The position numbers and the translations under genes are program-made. The notes beneath the pieces are model-generated. The model saw only the letters and a program-made list of their open reading frames with translations, did no database searches and had not been told where the DNA came from. Source: Streptomyces sp. P9-A2 (lineage in GTDB: Bacteria; Actinomycetota; Actinomycetes; Streptomycetales; Streptomycetaceae). From it: 64,000 bases of DNA. How positions within the stretch are numbered: the stretch's first letter is position 1; the number at the start of each line of letters is the position of its first letter. Positions 50,535 to 59,626 of this stretch are shown in pieces. The stretch spans positions 3,100,001 to 3,164,000 of the forward strand of contig NZ_JAZIFX010000001.1 in the NCBI RefSeq assembly GCF_036634175.1, in the 5' to 3' direction.

Positions 50535-51461
50535 GTGAGTCAGGTCCTCCACACACCGCCTCCCGCACCGGTCCCCCCGGCCGCCGAGGACGACCTCCCG
50601 GCCCTCGCCGCCCGCCACGGCCTCACGGTCAGCGGCGCCCGCCCCACCCTGCCCGGCTACGTCCGCGAGCTGTGGGCGCGCCGGCACTTCATCCTCGCCT
50701 TCTCCCGGGCGAAGCTGACCGCGCAGTACAGCCAGGCGAAGCTGGGCCAGCTGTGGCAGGTGGCCACCCCGCTGCTGAACGCGGTCGTGTACTTCTTCAT
50801 CTTCGGTCTGCTGCTGGGGGCCCGCAAAGGCATCCCCGGCGACATCTACGTGCCGTTCCTGGTGACCGGCGTGTTCGTGTTCACCTTCACGCAGAGCTCG
50901 GTGCTGGCGGGCGTGCGCGCCATCTCCGGCAACCTCGGCCTGGTACGGGCCCTGCACTTCCCGCGGGCCGCGCTGCCCGTCTCCTTCGCGCTGCAGCAGC
51001 TCCAGCAGCTGCTGTTCTCGATGATCGTCCTGGTCGTCGTGGTGATGGCGTTCGGCAGCATGCCCGCCCTGTCCTGGCTGCTGGTGCTGCCCGCGCTGCT
51101 GCTCCAGTTCGTCTTCAACACCGGACTCGCGCTGATCTTCGCCCGCCTGGGCAGCAGGACCCCCGACCTGGCCCAGCTGATGCCGTTCGTGCTGCGCACC
51201 TGGATGTACGCCTCGGGCGTCATGTTCAGCATCTCGGCCAGGCTCGCGGACAAGAACGTCCCCGGCTGGCTCGCCGACGTCCTGCAGTGGAACCCGGCCG
51301 CGGTCTACATGGACCTGGTCCGCTTCGCGATGATCGACGGCTACGGCTCCTCGTACCTGCCCCCGCACGTGTGGGCCTTCGCGGTGGGCTGGGCCCTGCT
51401 GGCCGGCGTGATCGGCTTCGTCTACTTCTGGAAGGCTGAGGAGACCTACGGCCGTGGCTGA
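50535..51461 (+). CDS. ABC-2 exporter permease, polysaccharide/teichoic-acid type (TagG-like)
   Basis: 308 residues from GTG 50535 (MSQVLHTPPPAPV). After a cytoplasmic N-terminus it has six spans of the TagG/RfbA type: LWARRHFILAFSRAKLTAQYSQAKLGQLWQVATPLLNAVVYFFIFGLLL, QSSVLAGVRAISGN, LLVLPALLLQFVFNTGLALIFARLG, and a last FAVGWALLAGVIGFVYFWKAEE. These permeases flip lipid-linked cell-wall glycopolymers to the outside. It overlaps the start of its ATPase gene by 8 bases. Substrate is probably a wall teichoic acid or teichulosonic acid. Confidence 0.88.
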   Translation: MSQVLHTPPPAPVPPAAEDDLPALAARHGLTVSGARPTLPGYVRELWARRHFILAFSRAKLTAQYSQAKLGQLWQVATPLLNAVVYFFIFGLLLGARKGIPGDIYVPFLVTGVFVFTFTQSSVLAGVRAISGNLGLVRALHFPRAALPVSFALQQLQQLLFSMIVLVVVVMAFGSMPALSWLLVLPALLLQFVFNTGLALIFARLGSRTPDLAQLMPFVLRTWMYASGVMFSISARLADKNVPGWLADVLQWNPAAVYMDLVRFAMIDGYGSSYLPPHVWAFAVGWALLAGVIGFVYFWKAEETYGRG

Positions 51462-52380
51462 CAACACCGACGAGAAGATCCCCACCGTCATCGCCGACGG
51501 CGTCGACATCGTCTACCGGGTCAACGGCACCGGCGCCGGACGCGGCTCCGCCACCGCGGCCCTCAACCGCATCGTGCGCCGCCGCAAGACCGAGAAGGTG
51601 TCCGGCGTGCGCACGGTGCACGCGGTGCGCAACGTTTCCTTCGTCGCCCACCGGGGTGAGGCCATCGGCCTGATCGGCACCAACGGCTCCGGCAAGTCGA
51701 CCCTGCTCAAGGCCGTCGCCGGACTGCTCCCGGTGGAGAACGGCCGGATCTACACCGACGGCCAGCCCTCCCTGCTCGGCGTCAACGCCGCCCTGATGAA
51801 CGACCTGACGGGCGAGCGCAACGTCATGCTGGGCGGGCTCGCGATGGGCATGTCCCGCGGACAGGTCCAGGAGCGCTACCAGGAGATCGTCGACTTCTCC
51901 GGCATCAACGAGAAGGGCGACTTCATCACCCTGCCGATGCGCACCTACTCCTCCGGCATGGCCGCCCGACTGCGCTTCTCCATCGCCGCCGCGAAGGACC
52001 ACGACGTCCTCCTCGTCGACGAGGCGCTGGCCACCGGCGACCGCTCCTTCCAGAAGCGCTCCGAGAGCCGCATCCGCGAGCTGCGCAAGCACGCCGGGAC
52101 GGTGTTCCTGGTCAGCCACAGCAACAAGTCGATCCGCGACACCTGCGACCGCGTCCTGTGGCTGGAGCGCGGCGAGCTGCGCATGGACGGCCCGACGGAC
52201 GAGGTGCTCAAGGAGTACGAGAAGTTCACCGGCGGCCCGGACAAGGCCCGCAAGCCGAAACCGAAGGCCGAGCCGAAACCCGCCCCGAAGCCGGACCCCG
52301 AACCCGGGCAGCCCGAAGCGAGGCCCCGAACCGATCCCGCGACCGGGCCCGAGCCCGCGACCGCTCCGAAGCCCGCCTGA
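51454..52380 (+). CDS. ABC exporter ATPase, polysaccharide/teichoic-acid type (TagH-like)
   Basis: 308 residues from GTG 51454, overlapping the permease gene. Walker A is GTNGSGKST, the signature is YSSGMAARLRF, and Walker B is VLLVDEALATGD. The signature YSSGM is that of the TagH/RfbB glycopolymer exporters. An N-terminal extension of about 50 residues and a C-terminal KP/EP-rich tail (about 265-308) flank the domain. It energises the partner permease. A terminator follows. Confidence 0.9.
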   Translation: MADNTDEKIPTVIADGVDIVYRVNGTGAGRGSATAALNRIVRRRKTEKVSGVRTVHAVRNVSFVAHRGEAIGLIGTNGSGKSTLLKAVAGLLPVENGRIYTDGQPSLLGVNAALMNDLTGERNVMLGGLAMGMSRGQVQERYQEIVDFSGINEKGDFITLPMRTYSSGMAARLRFSIAAAKDHDVLLVDEALATGDRSFQKRSESRIRELRKHAGTVFLVSHSNKSIRDTCDRVLWLERGELRMDGPTDEVLKEYEKFTGGPDKARKPKPKAEPKPAPKPDPEPGQPEARPRTDPATGPEPATAPKPA

Positions 52381-52396
52381 GACCGGCACCGCAACG

Positions 52397-52439
52397 CCGC
52401 AGGGGCGCCCCGGACCGTGTGTCCGGGGCGCCCCTGCGG
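52397..52439. terminator. Terminator after the ABC exporter genes
   Basis: CCGCAGGGGCGCCCCGGA (52397-52414) pairs perfectly with its complement at 52422-52439. It separates the exporter from the convergent gdhB gene and probably serves both. Confidence 0.85.
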
Positions 52440-52469
52440 GTTGTGGGCCGTGCGCGTGCGCGCGGTGCC

Positions 52470-55400
52470 TTACGAGTGCGAGCGCAGCAGCGTCCGCATG
52501 GTCCGCATGGCCACCGACAGGTTCGCCAGGTCGAAGGTGTCCGAGCTCTGGATCTCGTCCAGGGTGGTGCGGGCCCGGCCGATGATGGCCTCGTTCTTCG
52601 CCTCCCACACCTTGAACCGCTGCTCCGGTGTCGACGTGCCGTTGCCCGCCGCCAGCACCTCGGCCGTGAGCGCCGCGTGCGCCGCGTACAGGTCCTCGCG
52701 GATCGCCGCGCGGGCCATGGACTGCCAGCGGTCGGCGCGGGGCAGGTCGCTGATCCTGTGCATCAGCTGGGTGATACGCAGCCGGTCGGCGAGGTCGTAG
52801 TACGCCTCGGCGACGTCCAGCGGCTCCTTGCCCGTGCGGTCGGCCACCGAGACGATGTCGATCGCCGCGAACACGGAGGAGAACCCGGCCACGCGGGTGG
52901 CGAGTTCCGCCGGGACACCGACGCCCGTCAGCTCGTCGTGGACCTTCTGGAACCACTCCAGGTCCGCGCCGCGCAGCAGCTTCGGCAGCTGCGACCAGAC
53001 CAGCTCGACACGCTCGGCGAAGAACGTCACCGTCTCCTCGAGCTCCAGCGGCTGCGGCCGGTTGTTCAGCAGCCAGCGCGTGCCACGCTCCACCAGCCGG
53101 CGCGAGTGCAGCCTGATCCGGGTCTGGACGTCCGCCGCCACCTTGGTGTCGAGCTCCTCGACCCCGTCCCACACCGTGGCGGACCGGAAGATCGCGCGGG
53201 CCGCGGTCTGGGCCCGGACGATCTCCTCCAGCGACGCTCCGGTCTCCTCCCGCATCCGGTGCAGATACGTCGTACCGCCCGTGTTGACCGTGTCGTTGAC
53301 CAGGACGGTCGTGGTGATCTCGCGGCGCAGCGGGTGTGCGTCGATCCGGTCGGGGAACTGCTCGCGCAGCGGGGCCGGGAAGTACGAGTGCAGCAGCCCC
53401 TTGAGGTACGGGTCGTCGGGCAGTGAGGTGCGCAGCAGCTCGTCGGCGACCGTGATCTTCGTGTACGCCATCAGGACGGCCGTCTCCGGGCCGGTCAGGC
53501 CCTGCCCGGCGCTCAGCCGCTCACGGATCTGGCGGTCGGTGGGCAGGAACTCCAGGGCCCGGTCGAGGTGGCCCTCGCGCACCAGGTACTTCATGAAGCG
53601 CTGCTGGGCGTGGAGCATGTCCTTGGACTGGGCCAGGGCGTTGGCGATCGCGGTGTTCTGCGCGTAGTTGGTGCGCAGCACCAGCCGGCCGATCTCGTCG
53701 GTCATCGAGGCGAGCAGCTTGTTGCGCTGCTTGACCGTCATGTCGCCGTTGGCGACCAGGGTGTTGAGCAGGACCTTGATGTTCACCTCGTGGTCGGAGG
53801 TGTCCACGCCGGCGCTGTTGTCGATGGCGTCGGTGTTGATCCGGCTGCCGTGCAGCGCGACCTCGATCCGGCCGAGCTGGGTCATGCCCAGGTTGCCGCC
53901 CTCGCCGACGACGTCGGCCCGCAGGTCCTTGCCGTCGACGCGGATGGGGTCGTTGGCCTTGTCGCCGACGTCGGCGTTGGACTCGCTCGACGCCTTGACG
54001 TACGTGCCGATGCCGCCGTTCCACAGCAGGTCCACCGGCGCCGTGAGGATCGCCTTCATCAGGTCCGTCGGGGTCATCTTGGTGACGCCGGAGTCGAGGC
54101 CGAGGGCCTCGCGGATCTGGGCGTTGACCGGGACGGACTTGGCGGTGCGCGGGAACACGCCGCCGCCGGCCGACAACAGGTCGGTGTTGTAGTCCGCCCA
54201 GGAACTGCGCGGCAGTTCGAACAGGCGGCGGCGCTCGGCGTGACCGGCGGCCGCGTCCGGGGTCGGGTCGATGAAGATGTGCCGGTGGTCGAAGGCGGCG
54301 ACCAGACGGATGTGCTTGCTCAGCAGCATGCCGTTGCCGAACACGTCGCCGGACATGTCGCCGATGCCGACGACCGTGAAGTCCTGGGTCTGGGTGTCCA
54401 CCCCCAGCTCCCGGAAGTGCCGCTTGACGGACTCCCAGGCGCCACGGGCGGTGATGCCCATGCCCTTGTGGTCGTATCCGGCGCTGCCGCCGGAGGCGAA
54501 GGCGTCACCGAGCCAGAAGTCGTAGGACTGGGCGACCTCGTTGGCCGTGTCCGAGAACCTGGCGGTGCCCTTGTCCGCCGCGACGACGAGATAGGTGTCG
54601 TCCCCGTCGTGCCGGACGACGTCGGCCGGGGGCACGACCTCGCCGGCCACCATGTTGTCGGTGATGTCGAGCAGCGCCGAGATGAACGTCTTGTACGCGG
54701 CGATACCCTCGGCCATCCAGGCGTCCCGGTCCACGGACGGGTCCGGCAGCTGCTTGGCGACGAAGCCGCCCTTGGCGCCGACCGGCACGATGACGGTGTT
54801 CTTCACCATCTGTGCCTTGACCAGGCCGAGGATCTCGGTGCGGAAGTCCTCCCGGCGGTCCGACCAGCGCAGGCCGCCGCGCGCGACCTTGCCGAACCGC
54901 AGGTGCACGCCCTCGACCCGCGGCGAGTACACCCAGATCTCGAACGCCGGCCGGGGCGCGGGCAGGTCGGGCATGGCCTGCGGGTCGAACTTCATGGAGA
55001 CGTAGTCGTGCGGGCGGCCGCCGCTCGCCTCCTGGAAGAAGTTGGTGCGCAGCGTCGCCTTGATCACCGTGAGGAAGGAGCGCAGGATGCGGTCCTCGTC
55101 GAGCGAGACGACTTCGTCGAGGGCGGCGTCGAGCTCCTCCAGCAGGGCGTCCACCAGCTCGAAGCCGGCGCCCTGCCGCTCCGGCGACATCCGCGCCTCG
55201 AACAGGGAGACGAGCAGCCGGGTGGTGTGGACGTTGTTGCGGAGGGTGTCCTCCATGTAGTCCTGGCTGAAGGTGGAGCCCGCCTGACGCAGGTACTTGG
55301 CGTAGGCGCGCAGCACCACCGCCTGACGCCAGGTCAGCCCGGCCCCCAGCACCAGGGCGTTGAAGCCATCGTTCTCCGCCTTGCCGGTCCAGGTCGCCGC

Positions 55401-57398
55401 GAAGGCCTCCTGGAACCGCTCACGGGCGTCGTCGCCGAGGTGGTCGGCGACGACGGCGGCCTTGGGCAGCCGCAGTCCGAAGTCGTAGACCCAGGCCACG
55501 CTGCGGTCGGCGCGGCGCAGCTCGTAGGGCCGCTCGTCGACGACCTCGACACCCAGCCGCTGGAGCACGGGCAGCACGGCGGAGAGGGAGACGGCCTCGC
55601 CCTTGCGGTAGATCTTGAAGCGGCGCACCTCGGGGGCCGCGCCCACCGGCTCGTACAGGCTGAGCTCGAAGTTCTTCTCGTCGTCGAGCTGTTCGAGCCG
55701 GACCAGGTCGGCGACGGCGCTGCGCGGGGTGTGGTCGGCCTTGTACCCCTCGGTGAAGGAGCCCGCGTAGCGGCGCAGCAGTTCGGCGGCGCGTTCCTCG
55801 CCCAGTTCGGCGGTGAGCGCCTCGCCGAAGCCGTCGGCCCAGGAGCGGGCGGCCTCGACCAGCCGGGCCTCGATGCGCTCCCGGTCCTGGTCGGACAGCT
55901 GCGGCAGCTCGGTGCCCTGCGGGACGCGGACCACGAAGTGCAGCCGGGAGAGGATCGACTCGGTGTTCCAGGCGGTGAAGTCGACGCTGATGCCGTCGAG
56001 CTCCTCCTTGAGGATGTCGATGATCCTCAGCCGCACACCGGTGGTGTACCGGTCGCGGGGAAGGTAGACGAGGGCGGAGTAGTAGCGCCCGTACTCGTCC
56101 TGGCGCAGGTAGAGCCGCAGGCGGCGGCGCTCCTGGAGGTAGAGCACCGAGGTGGCGATGGCCCGGAGCTCGTCGGACGGGGTCTGGAAGAGCTCGTCGC
56201 GCGGGTAGGTCTCCAGGATCTGCAGCAGGTCGCGTCCGTCGTGGCTGTGCGGCGAGAAGCCGGCGCGCTCGAGGACCTCCTCGACCTTGCGGCGGATCAC
56301 CGGGACCCGGCGGACGGACTCGGTGTAGGCGGCGGACGAGAACAGGCCGAGGAAGCGGCGCTCGCCGACGACATTGCCGTCCGCGTCGAACTTCTTGACG
56401 CCGATGTAGTCCAGGTACGACGGCCGGTGCACGGTGGCCCGGCTGTTGGCCTTGGTCAGGACGAGCAGCTTGTGCTCGCGCGCCTTGGCGCGGGCGTCGG
56501 CGGGCAGCCGTTCGAAGGACGGGCTGACCGGGTGGTCCTCGTCGGTGGCGTGGTGCGGGTCGGAGCGCAGTATGCCGAGACCGGTGCCGGGGACGGCGGC
56601 CAGCGAGTCGTCGTCGCGCAGCTGGTACTCGCGGTAGCCGAGGAAGGTGAAGTGGTCGTCGGCGAGCCAGCGCAGCAGCTCACGGGCCTCCTCGACCTGC
56701 TGCCCCGGCACATCCCCGGGGACGGGCTCGTCGGGCAGTCCTTCGGCCAGTTCGGTGGCGGCCTGCCGCATCTTGCCCCAGTCCTCGACGGCCTCACGGA
56801 CGTCGGACAGGACGCGCAGCAGGTCGGCGGTGATCTGCTTGAGGTCGCCGCGGTCGCTCTCACGGTCGGTCTCGACGTGGATCCAGGACTCGACGTGGGC
56901 GTCGTGCGGGAGTTCGCCCCCGGCGGGCTCGGCGGACACCTCGACCAGCTTGCCGGTGAGGTCGCGGCGCACCACCACCTGCGGGTGGATCACGACGTGG
57001 ATGCCGCGGCCCTGCCGGGTCAGCTCATTGGTGACGGAATCCACGAGGAAGGGCATGTCATCGGTGACCACCTCGATGACGGAGTGGCTGCACGTCCAGC
57101 CGTTCTCCTCGACGGTCGGGGTGTGGACCCGGACGTTGGCCGTGCCCTGGGGACGGTTCTCGGCCAGCCGGAGGTGCGAGAAGGCGGCTCCGAAGACGTC
57201 GACCGGGTCGCGGCCGACAAGGTCCTCCGGGGCGGTGTGCAGGTAGTAGCGCTGGAGGAACGCAAGCACGGTGTCCCGGTCGGGCATGCCCTTGTCCATC
57301 GTCCCGGTCGGCAGTTTCCCGCCGACCGGGCTGTTCTCAGCTACCCGGGCGGCCTTTTCGAGCAGCTCGGCCTTTGCTTCGTCCAGCTTGGTCTGCAT
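52470..57398 (-). CDS. gdhB: NAD-specific glutamate dehydrogenase, large (about 180 kDa) class
   Basis: 1642 residues from ATG 57398 (MQTKLDEAKAELLEK), preceded by GGAG and AGAGGA. An ATG nine codons upstream (57425) would give 1651 residues, the length I recall for the S. clavuligerus enzyme, but it has no ribosome site. It is the L_180 class: a long N-terminal regulatory region (about 1-700, with ACT-like parts), the catalytic core with VGAKGGFVAKQLPD and DMSGDVFGNGML, and a C-terminal domain ending LSVAMRTMRTLLRSHS. It oxidises glutamate to 2-oxoglutarate with NAD, feeding carbon into the TCA cycle. Single gene, intact. Confidence 0.95.
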   Translation of the reverse strand: MQTKLDEAKAELLEKAARVAENSPVGGKLPTGTMDKGMPDRDTVLAFLQRYYLHTAPEDLVGRDPVDVFGAAFSHLRLAENRPQGTANVRVHTPTVEENGWTCSHSVIEVVTDDMPFLVDSVTNELTRQGRGIHVVIHPQVVVRRDLTGKLVEVSAEPAGGELPHDAHVESWIHVETDRESDRGDLKQITADLLRVLSDVREAVEDWGKMRQAATELAEGLPDEPVPGDVPGQQVEEARELLRWLADDHFTFLGYREYQLRDDDSLAAVPGTGLGILRSDPHHATDEDHPVSPSFERLPADARAKAREHKLLVLTKANSRATVHRPSYLDYIGVKKFDADGNVVGERRFLGLFSSAAYTESVRRVPVIRRKVEEVLERAGFSPHSHDGRDLLQILETYPRDELFQTPSDELRAIATSVLYLQERRRLRLYLRQDEYGRYYSALVYLPRDRYTTGVRLRIIDILKEELDGISVDFTAWNTESILSRLHFVVRVPQGTELPQLSDQDRERIEARLVEAARSWADGFGEALTAELGEERAAELLRRYAGSFTEGYKADHTPRSAVADLVRLEQLDDEKNFELSLYEPVGAAPEVRRFKIYRKGEAVSLSAVLPVLQRLGVEVVDERPYELRRADRSVAWVYDFGLRLPKAAVVADHLGDDARERFQEAFAATWTGKAENDGFNALVLGAGLTWRQAVVLRAYAKYLRQAGSTFSQDYMEDTLRNNVHTTRLLVSLFEARMSPERQGAGFELVDALLEELDAALDEVVSLDEDRILRSFLTVIKATLRTNFFQEASGGRPHDYVSMKFDPQAMPDLPAPRPAFEIWVYSPRVEGVHLRFGKVARGGLRWSDRREDFRTEILGLVKAQMVKNTVIVPVGAKGGFVAKQLPDPSVDRDAWMAEGIAAYKTFISALLDITDNMVAGEVVPPADVVRHDGDDTYLVVAADKGTARFSDTANEVAQSYDFWLGDAFASGGSAGYDHKGMGITARGAWESVKRHFRELGVDTQTQDFTVVGIGDMSGDVFGNGMLLSKHIRLVAAFDHRHIFIDPTPDAAAGHAERRRLFELPRSSWADYNTDLLSAGGGVFPRTAKSVPVNAQIREALGLDSGVTKMTPTDLMKAILTAPVDLLWNGGIGTYVKASSESNADVGDKANDPIRVDGKDLRADVVGEGGNLGMTQLGRIEVALHGSRINTDAIDNSAGVDTSDHEVNIKVLLNTLVANGDMTVKQRNKLLASMTDEIGRLVLRTNYAQNTAIANALAQSKDMLHAQQRFMKYLVREGHLDRALEFLPTDRQIRERLSAGQGLTGPETAVLMAYTKITVADELLRTSLPDDPYLKGLLHSYFPAPLREQFPDRIDAHPLRREITTTVLVNDTVNTGGTTYLHRMREETGASLEEIVRAQTAARAIFRSATVWDGVEELDTKVAADVQTRIRLHSRRLVERGTRWLLNNRPQPLELEETVTFFAERVELVWSQLPKLLRGADLEWFQKVHDELTGVGVPAELATRVAGFSSVFAAIDIVSVADRTGKEPLDVAEAYYDLADRLRITQLMHRISDLPRADRWQSMARAAIREDLYAAHAALTAEVLAAGNGTSTPEQRFKVWEAKNEAIIGRARTTLDEIQSSDTFDLANLSVAMRTMRTLLRSHS

Positions 57399-57948
57399 TG
57401 TCCTCTGGCTCCTGTCGCGCGCCATTGCGTGACGTAGAAGGAAGTGCGGTCTCTGCGCCCGCGGTGCGGTGGCAGGACGCGGGGTGTCCGCTCCGTACCG
57501 ACGTTATGCCGCAGGATGAGACGAGCGGGGGCTTCTCTGCCCATTCCGACGCGCCCGACGGGTGTGACGCTGCTCTCCGCGACGCCCGTACCCGGGGAAT
57601 GCCGCGCGCCTCGGGGACCCTCCGGGTCCCGTCCCGCCCGCGAGGACCAGCGAGCGCCGCCCGGTCACGGATGTCGTCCGTGCTCTCCGGGCGCACAACG
57701 GGGACGACGAGGCCCCCGCAAGCTATCGCGCTGATCACGCCACCCAGGCTATCCCCCCTCGAGGGGGGCCCGTCATGAGCCGGATGTGTACAAAAGACGG
57801 GGTGGAACTTTGACGTTATACACAATGCGCGTGCAGCGACACCCGGTCACCCACCGTCCGTTTCCCGCCCATCGTCCGCCCTTCGCCGTGGCACCCGCCG
57901 CCCGGCTCAGGCCGGGCGGCTCAGGCCGGGCGGCTCAGGCCGGGCGGC
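57399..57948. other. Intergenic region upstream of gdhB
   Basis: 550 bases without a supported gene. It holds a 16-bp perfect palindrome CCCCCCTCGAGGGGGG (57753-57768), an AT-richer stretch at 57785-57830 that probably carries the gdhB promoter on the minus strand, and the start of a 14-bp tandem array at 57903. The frames across it are shadows without ribosome sites. Confidence 0.5.
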
Positions 57949-57956
57949 TCAGGCCG
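57903..57956. repeat. 14-bp tandem repeat at the end of the HAD gene
   Basis: Three full and one partial copies of CGGCTCAGGCCGGG. On the minus strand each unit contains TGA, and the HAD gene stop codon (57949-57951) is the one in the first unit met. Confidence 0.85.
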
Positions 57957-58614
57957 CCAGGCGTTCCGCTTCCTCGACGGCCTGAGCCAGCGTGTCCACC
58001 ACCGGCACCCCCACCGCTTCGAGGCTGGCTCTGCTGTGCGAGCCGCCGGTGTAGAGCACGGCTGACGCCCCCACGTGCCGCGCGGCCAGCGCGTCGTCGG
58101 CGGCGTCCCCGATCACCACCGTGCGGGCCGGGTCCACGCCGGTCAGCGCGTCGAGGTGCCGCACCATGTGCTCCGACTTGCCGCCACCGGACGGACCGGT
58201 CCGCCCGTCGACGCGCAGGAAGTGGGACTCGATGCCGAAACCCCGGACCAGGGGCACGAGGTCCTCGTGCCCGTACATGCTGAGGATCGACTGGCTGCGC
58301 CCCGCCGACGACCATCCGGCCAGCAGCTCCGCCACTCCCTCGGCGAGCGCGCACCGCACCCGGTGCTCGGTGTAGTACCGGTGGAAGGTCGCGTCCATCA
58401 GCTCCCACTCGGCCTCGGTGGGCATCCGTCCCAGCAGCCGCTCGTAGAACTTCGGCACCGGCACGCAGTACAGCTCCCGGTACCGCGCCGGAGTGAGCGG
58501 CTCCAGGCCGAGCTCGGCGAAGGACGCGTTCGTCGCCCCGATGACCGCGTCGACGTCGTGGAACAGCGTGCCGTTCCAGTCCCAGACGATGTGCGCGTCC
58601 CTGTGCATCCCCAT
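57949..58614 (-). CDS. HAD-superfamily hydrolase
   Basis: 221 residues from ATG 58614; a second ATG two codons on (58608) is also possible. Motif I is VWDWNGTLFHD (a D-x-x-x-T variant, D-W-N-G-T), motif III Lys lies in GGGKSEHMVRH, and motif IV is VVIGDAADDALAAR. The cap domain is helical, between about 20 and 90. This is the phosphoglycolate-phosphatase-like group; the substrate is a small phosphorylated metabolite. Single gene; its stop is inside a tandem repeat. Confidence 0.88.
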   Translation of the reverse strand: MGMHRDAHIVWDWNGTLFHDVDAVIGATNASFAELGLEPLTPARYRELYCVPVPKFYERLLGRMPTEAEWELMDATFHRYYTEHRVRCALAEGVAELLAGWSSAGRSQSILSMYGHEDLVPLVRGFGIESHFLRVDGRTGPSGGGKSEHMVRHLDALTGVDPARTVVIGDAADDALAARHVGASAVLYTGGSHSRASLEAVGVPVVDTLAQAVEEAERLAA

Positions 58615-58712
58615 GGGAAAAAAGTACCCGCCACCACTGACAACCGGGAGAACACCGGGTCGGCGCCGCACCCGACGGCCGGGAACGCGACATCGGCACC
58701 GGGCCCCGCCCC

Positions 58713-58744
58713 GGTCAGGTCAGGTCAGGTCAGGTCAGGTCAGG
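58713..58744. repeat. Pentanucleotide repeat (GGTCA)6
   Basis: Six perfect GGTCA units plus GG, ending five bases before the DUF6912 stop codon (58750-58752). A simple-sequence run prone to length change. Confidence 0.9.
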
Positions 58745-58749
58745 AGACC

Positions 58750-59247
58750 TCAGACCGTCGGCTCCAGCAGGTTCGGGATCTCCTGCGTGGCGTACCACAG
58801 CAGTTCGTGGTCCTCCGCCCTGTCCACGACGGACTGTGCGCCGTCGTCCCCGCCGTCCGCCGCGGGCAGCGCCTGCGCGGCCGACGCCACGTCCGGCTCC
58901 GCGTCCGCCGCGTCCACGTGCACCGCCGCCGCCCGAGACAGCCGCACGGTCCCGTCGACCCATAGCGCACCGGGGCCGGCCGGATCGGCCGAGACCGCCC
59001 CGTCGGGTACGTCCACGGCGACCACGACCCGGCGCCGCGGGGCACCGGCGTCCGCCGCCAGCAGCCGCAGCGAGGCCAGCGCGGCAAAGCCCAGCGCCGC
59101 GTACTCCTGGTCCTCGGCGAACTCGGAGGGGTACCACTCGCGCAACGCGGGCGTCACACCGTAGCCGGGGAGCCGCCCCGCGCCCAGTTCTCCCGTCCGG
59201 TACGCCTCGGCGAGACCGGAGAGGGTCAGGGGGACGTAGACGCGCAT
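58750..59247 (-). CDS. DUF6912 family protein
   Basis: 165 residues from ATG 59247 (MRVYVPLTLSGLAEAYRTGELG). This N-terminus, with LPGYGVTPALREWYPS and the ADAEPDVASAAQALP block, matches an actinomycete conserved protein I recall as DUF6912, small, acidic, soluble and of unknown role. Two further in-frame ATG codons lie upstream; one (59268) comes from a 21-bp duplication of the start region, so the true start is uncertain by 7 or more residues. Confidence 0.78.
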   Translation of the reverse strand: MRVYVPLTLSGLAEAYRTGELGAGRLPGYGVTPALREWYPSEFAEDQEYAALGFAALASLRLLAADAGAPRRRVVVAVDVPDGAVSADPAGPGALWVDGTVRLSRAAAVHVDAADAEPDVASAAQALPAADGGDDGAQSVVDRAEDHELLWYATQEIPNLLEPTV

Positions 59248-59281
59248 GTCGGCAGCTTTGACGCGCATGTCGGCCGCTTTC
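59240..59281. repeat. 21-bp duplication covering the DUF6912 start codon
   Basis: ACGCGCATGTCGGCAGCTTTG is followed directly by ACGCGCATGTCGGCCGCTTTC, differing at two bases. Each copy carries an in-frame ATG for the minus-strand gene (59247 and 59268). Confidence 0.85.
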
Positions 59282-59463
59282 GTGGTCGGAGGTCCGCCGG
59301 GCATCGGGGAGCACCTCGAGGGGGTGGCCGCATCCGGCCGGGTGAGCCTTCAGGGTACGTGCGGCGTCCCCCATCGGGTTCCTGCCCACCCCCTTGACTG
59401 CGTCCACCCTGAGCCCGGAATTCACCCGGTACGCCCGCTCCGGGACAGGGCCGACCGGCCGCC

Positions 59464-59483
59464 ATTCACTCGGATAAGTGAAT
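59464..59483. promoter_or_regulatory. Inverted repeat upstream of the Rv3235-family gene
   Basis: ATTCACT (59464-59470) and AGTGAAT (59477-59483) form perfect 7-base arms around CGGATA. It lies 144 bases before the start at 59627, in an otherwise gene-free stretch (59282-59626). The shape resembles a BldD-type or other dimeric regulator site. Confidence 0.4.
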
Positions 59484-59626
59484 CCTCCCGCCGCCCCGAC
59501 ACGGTTCACGGCGCCTTGCCGTCGCCCTCCGCCGCCCCGTACAAGATCCCCAACCACGAAGTTACCGCCTGGTATCGCCCCGGTCCCCCGGCCGGCGGCG
59601 ACGCCCGGCCCGTCGAACGGGGTCAC

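Noticed and set aside
53568..57437. 1289-codon plus-strand frame opposite gdhB
   Set aside because: It is the antisense shadow of gdhB, kept open by the GC3 bias; composition is Val/Leu/Gly/Asp/Arg without any domain.
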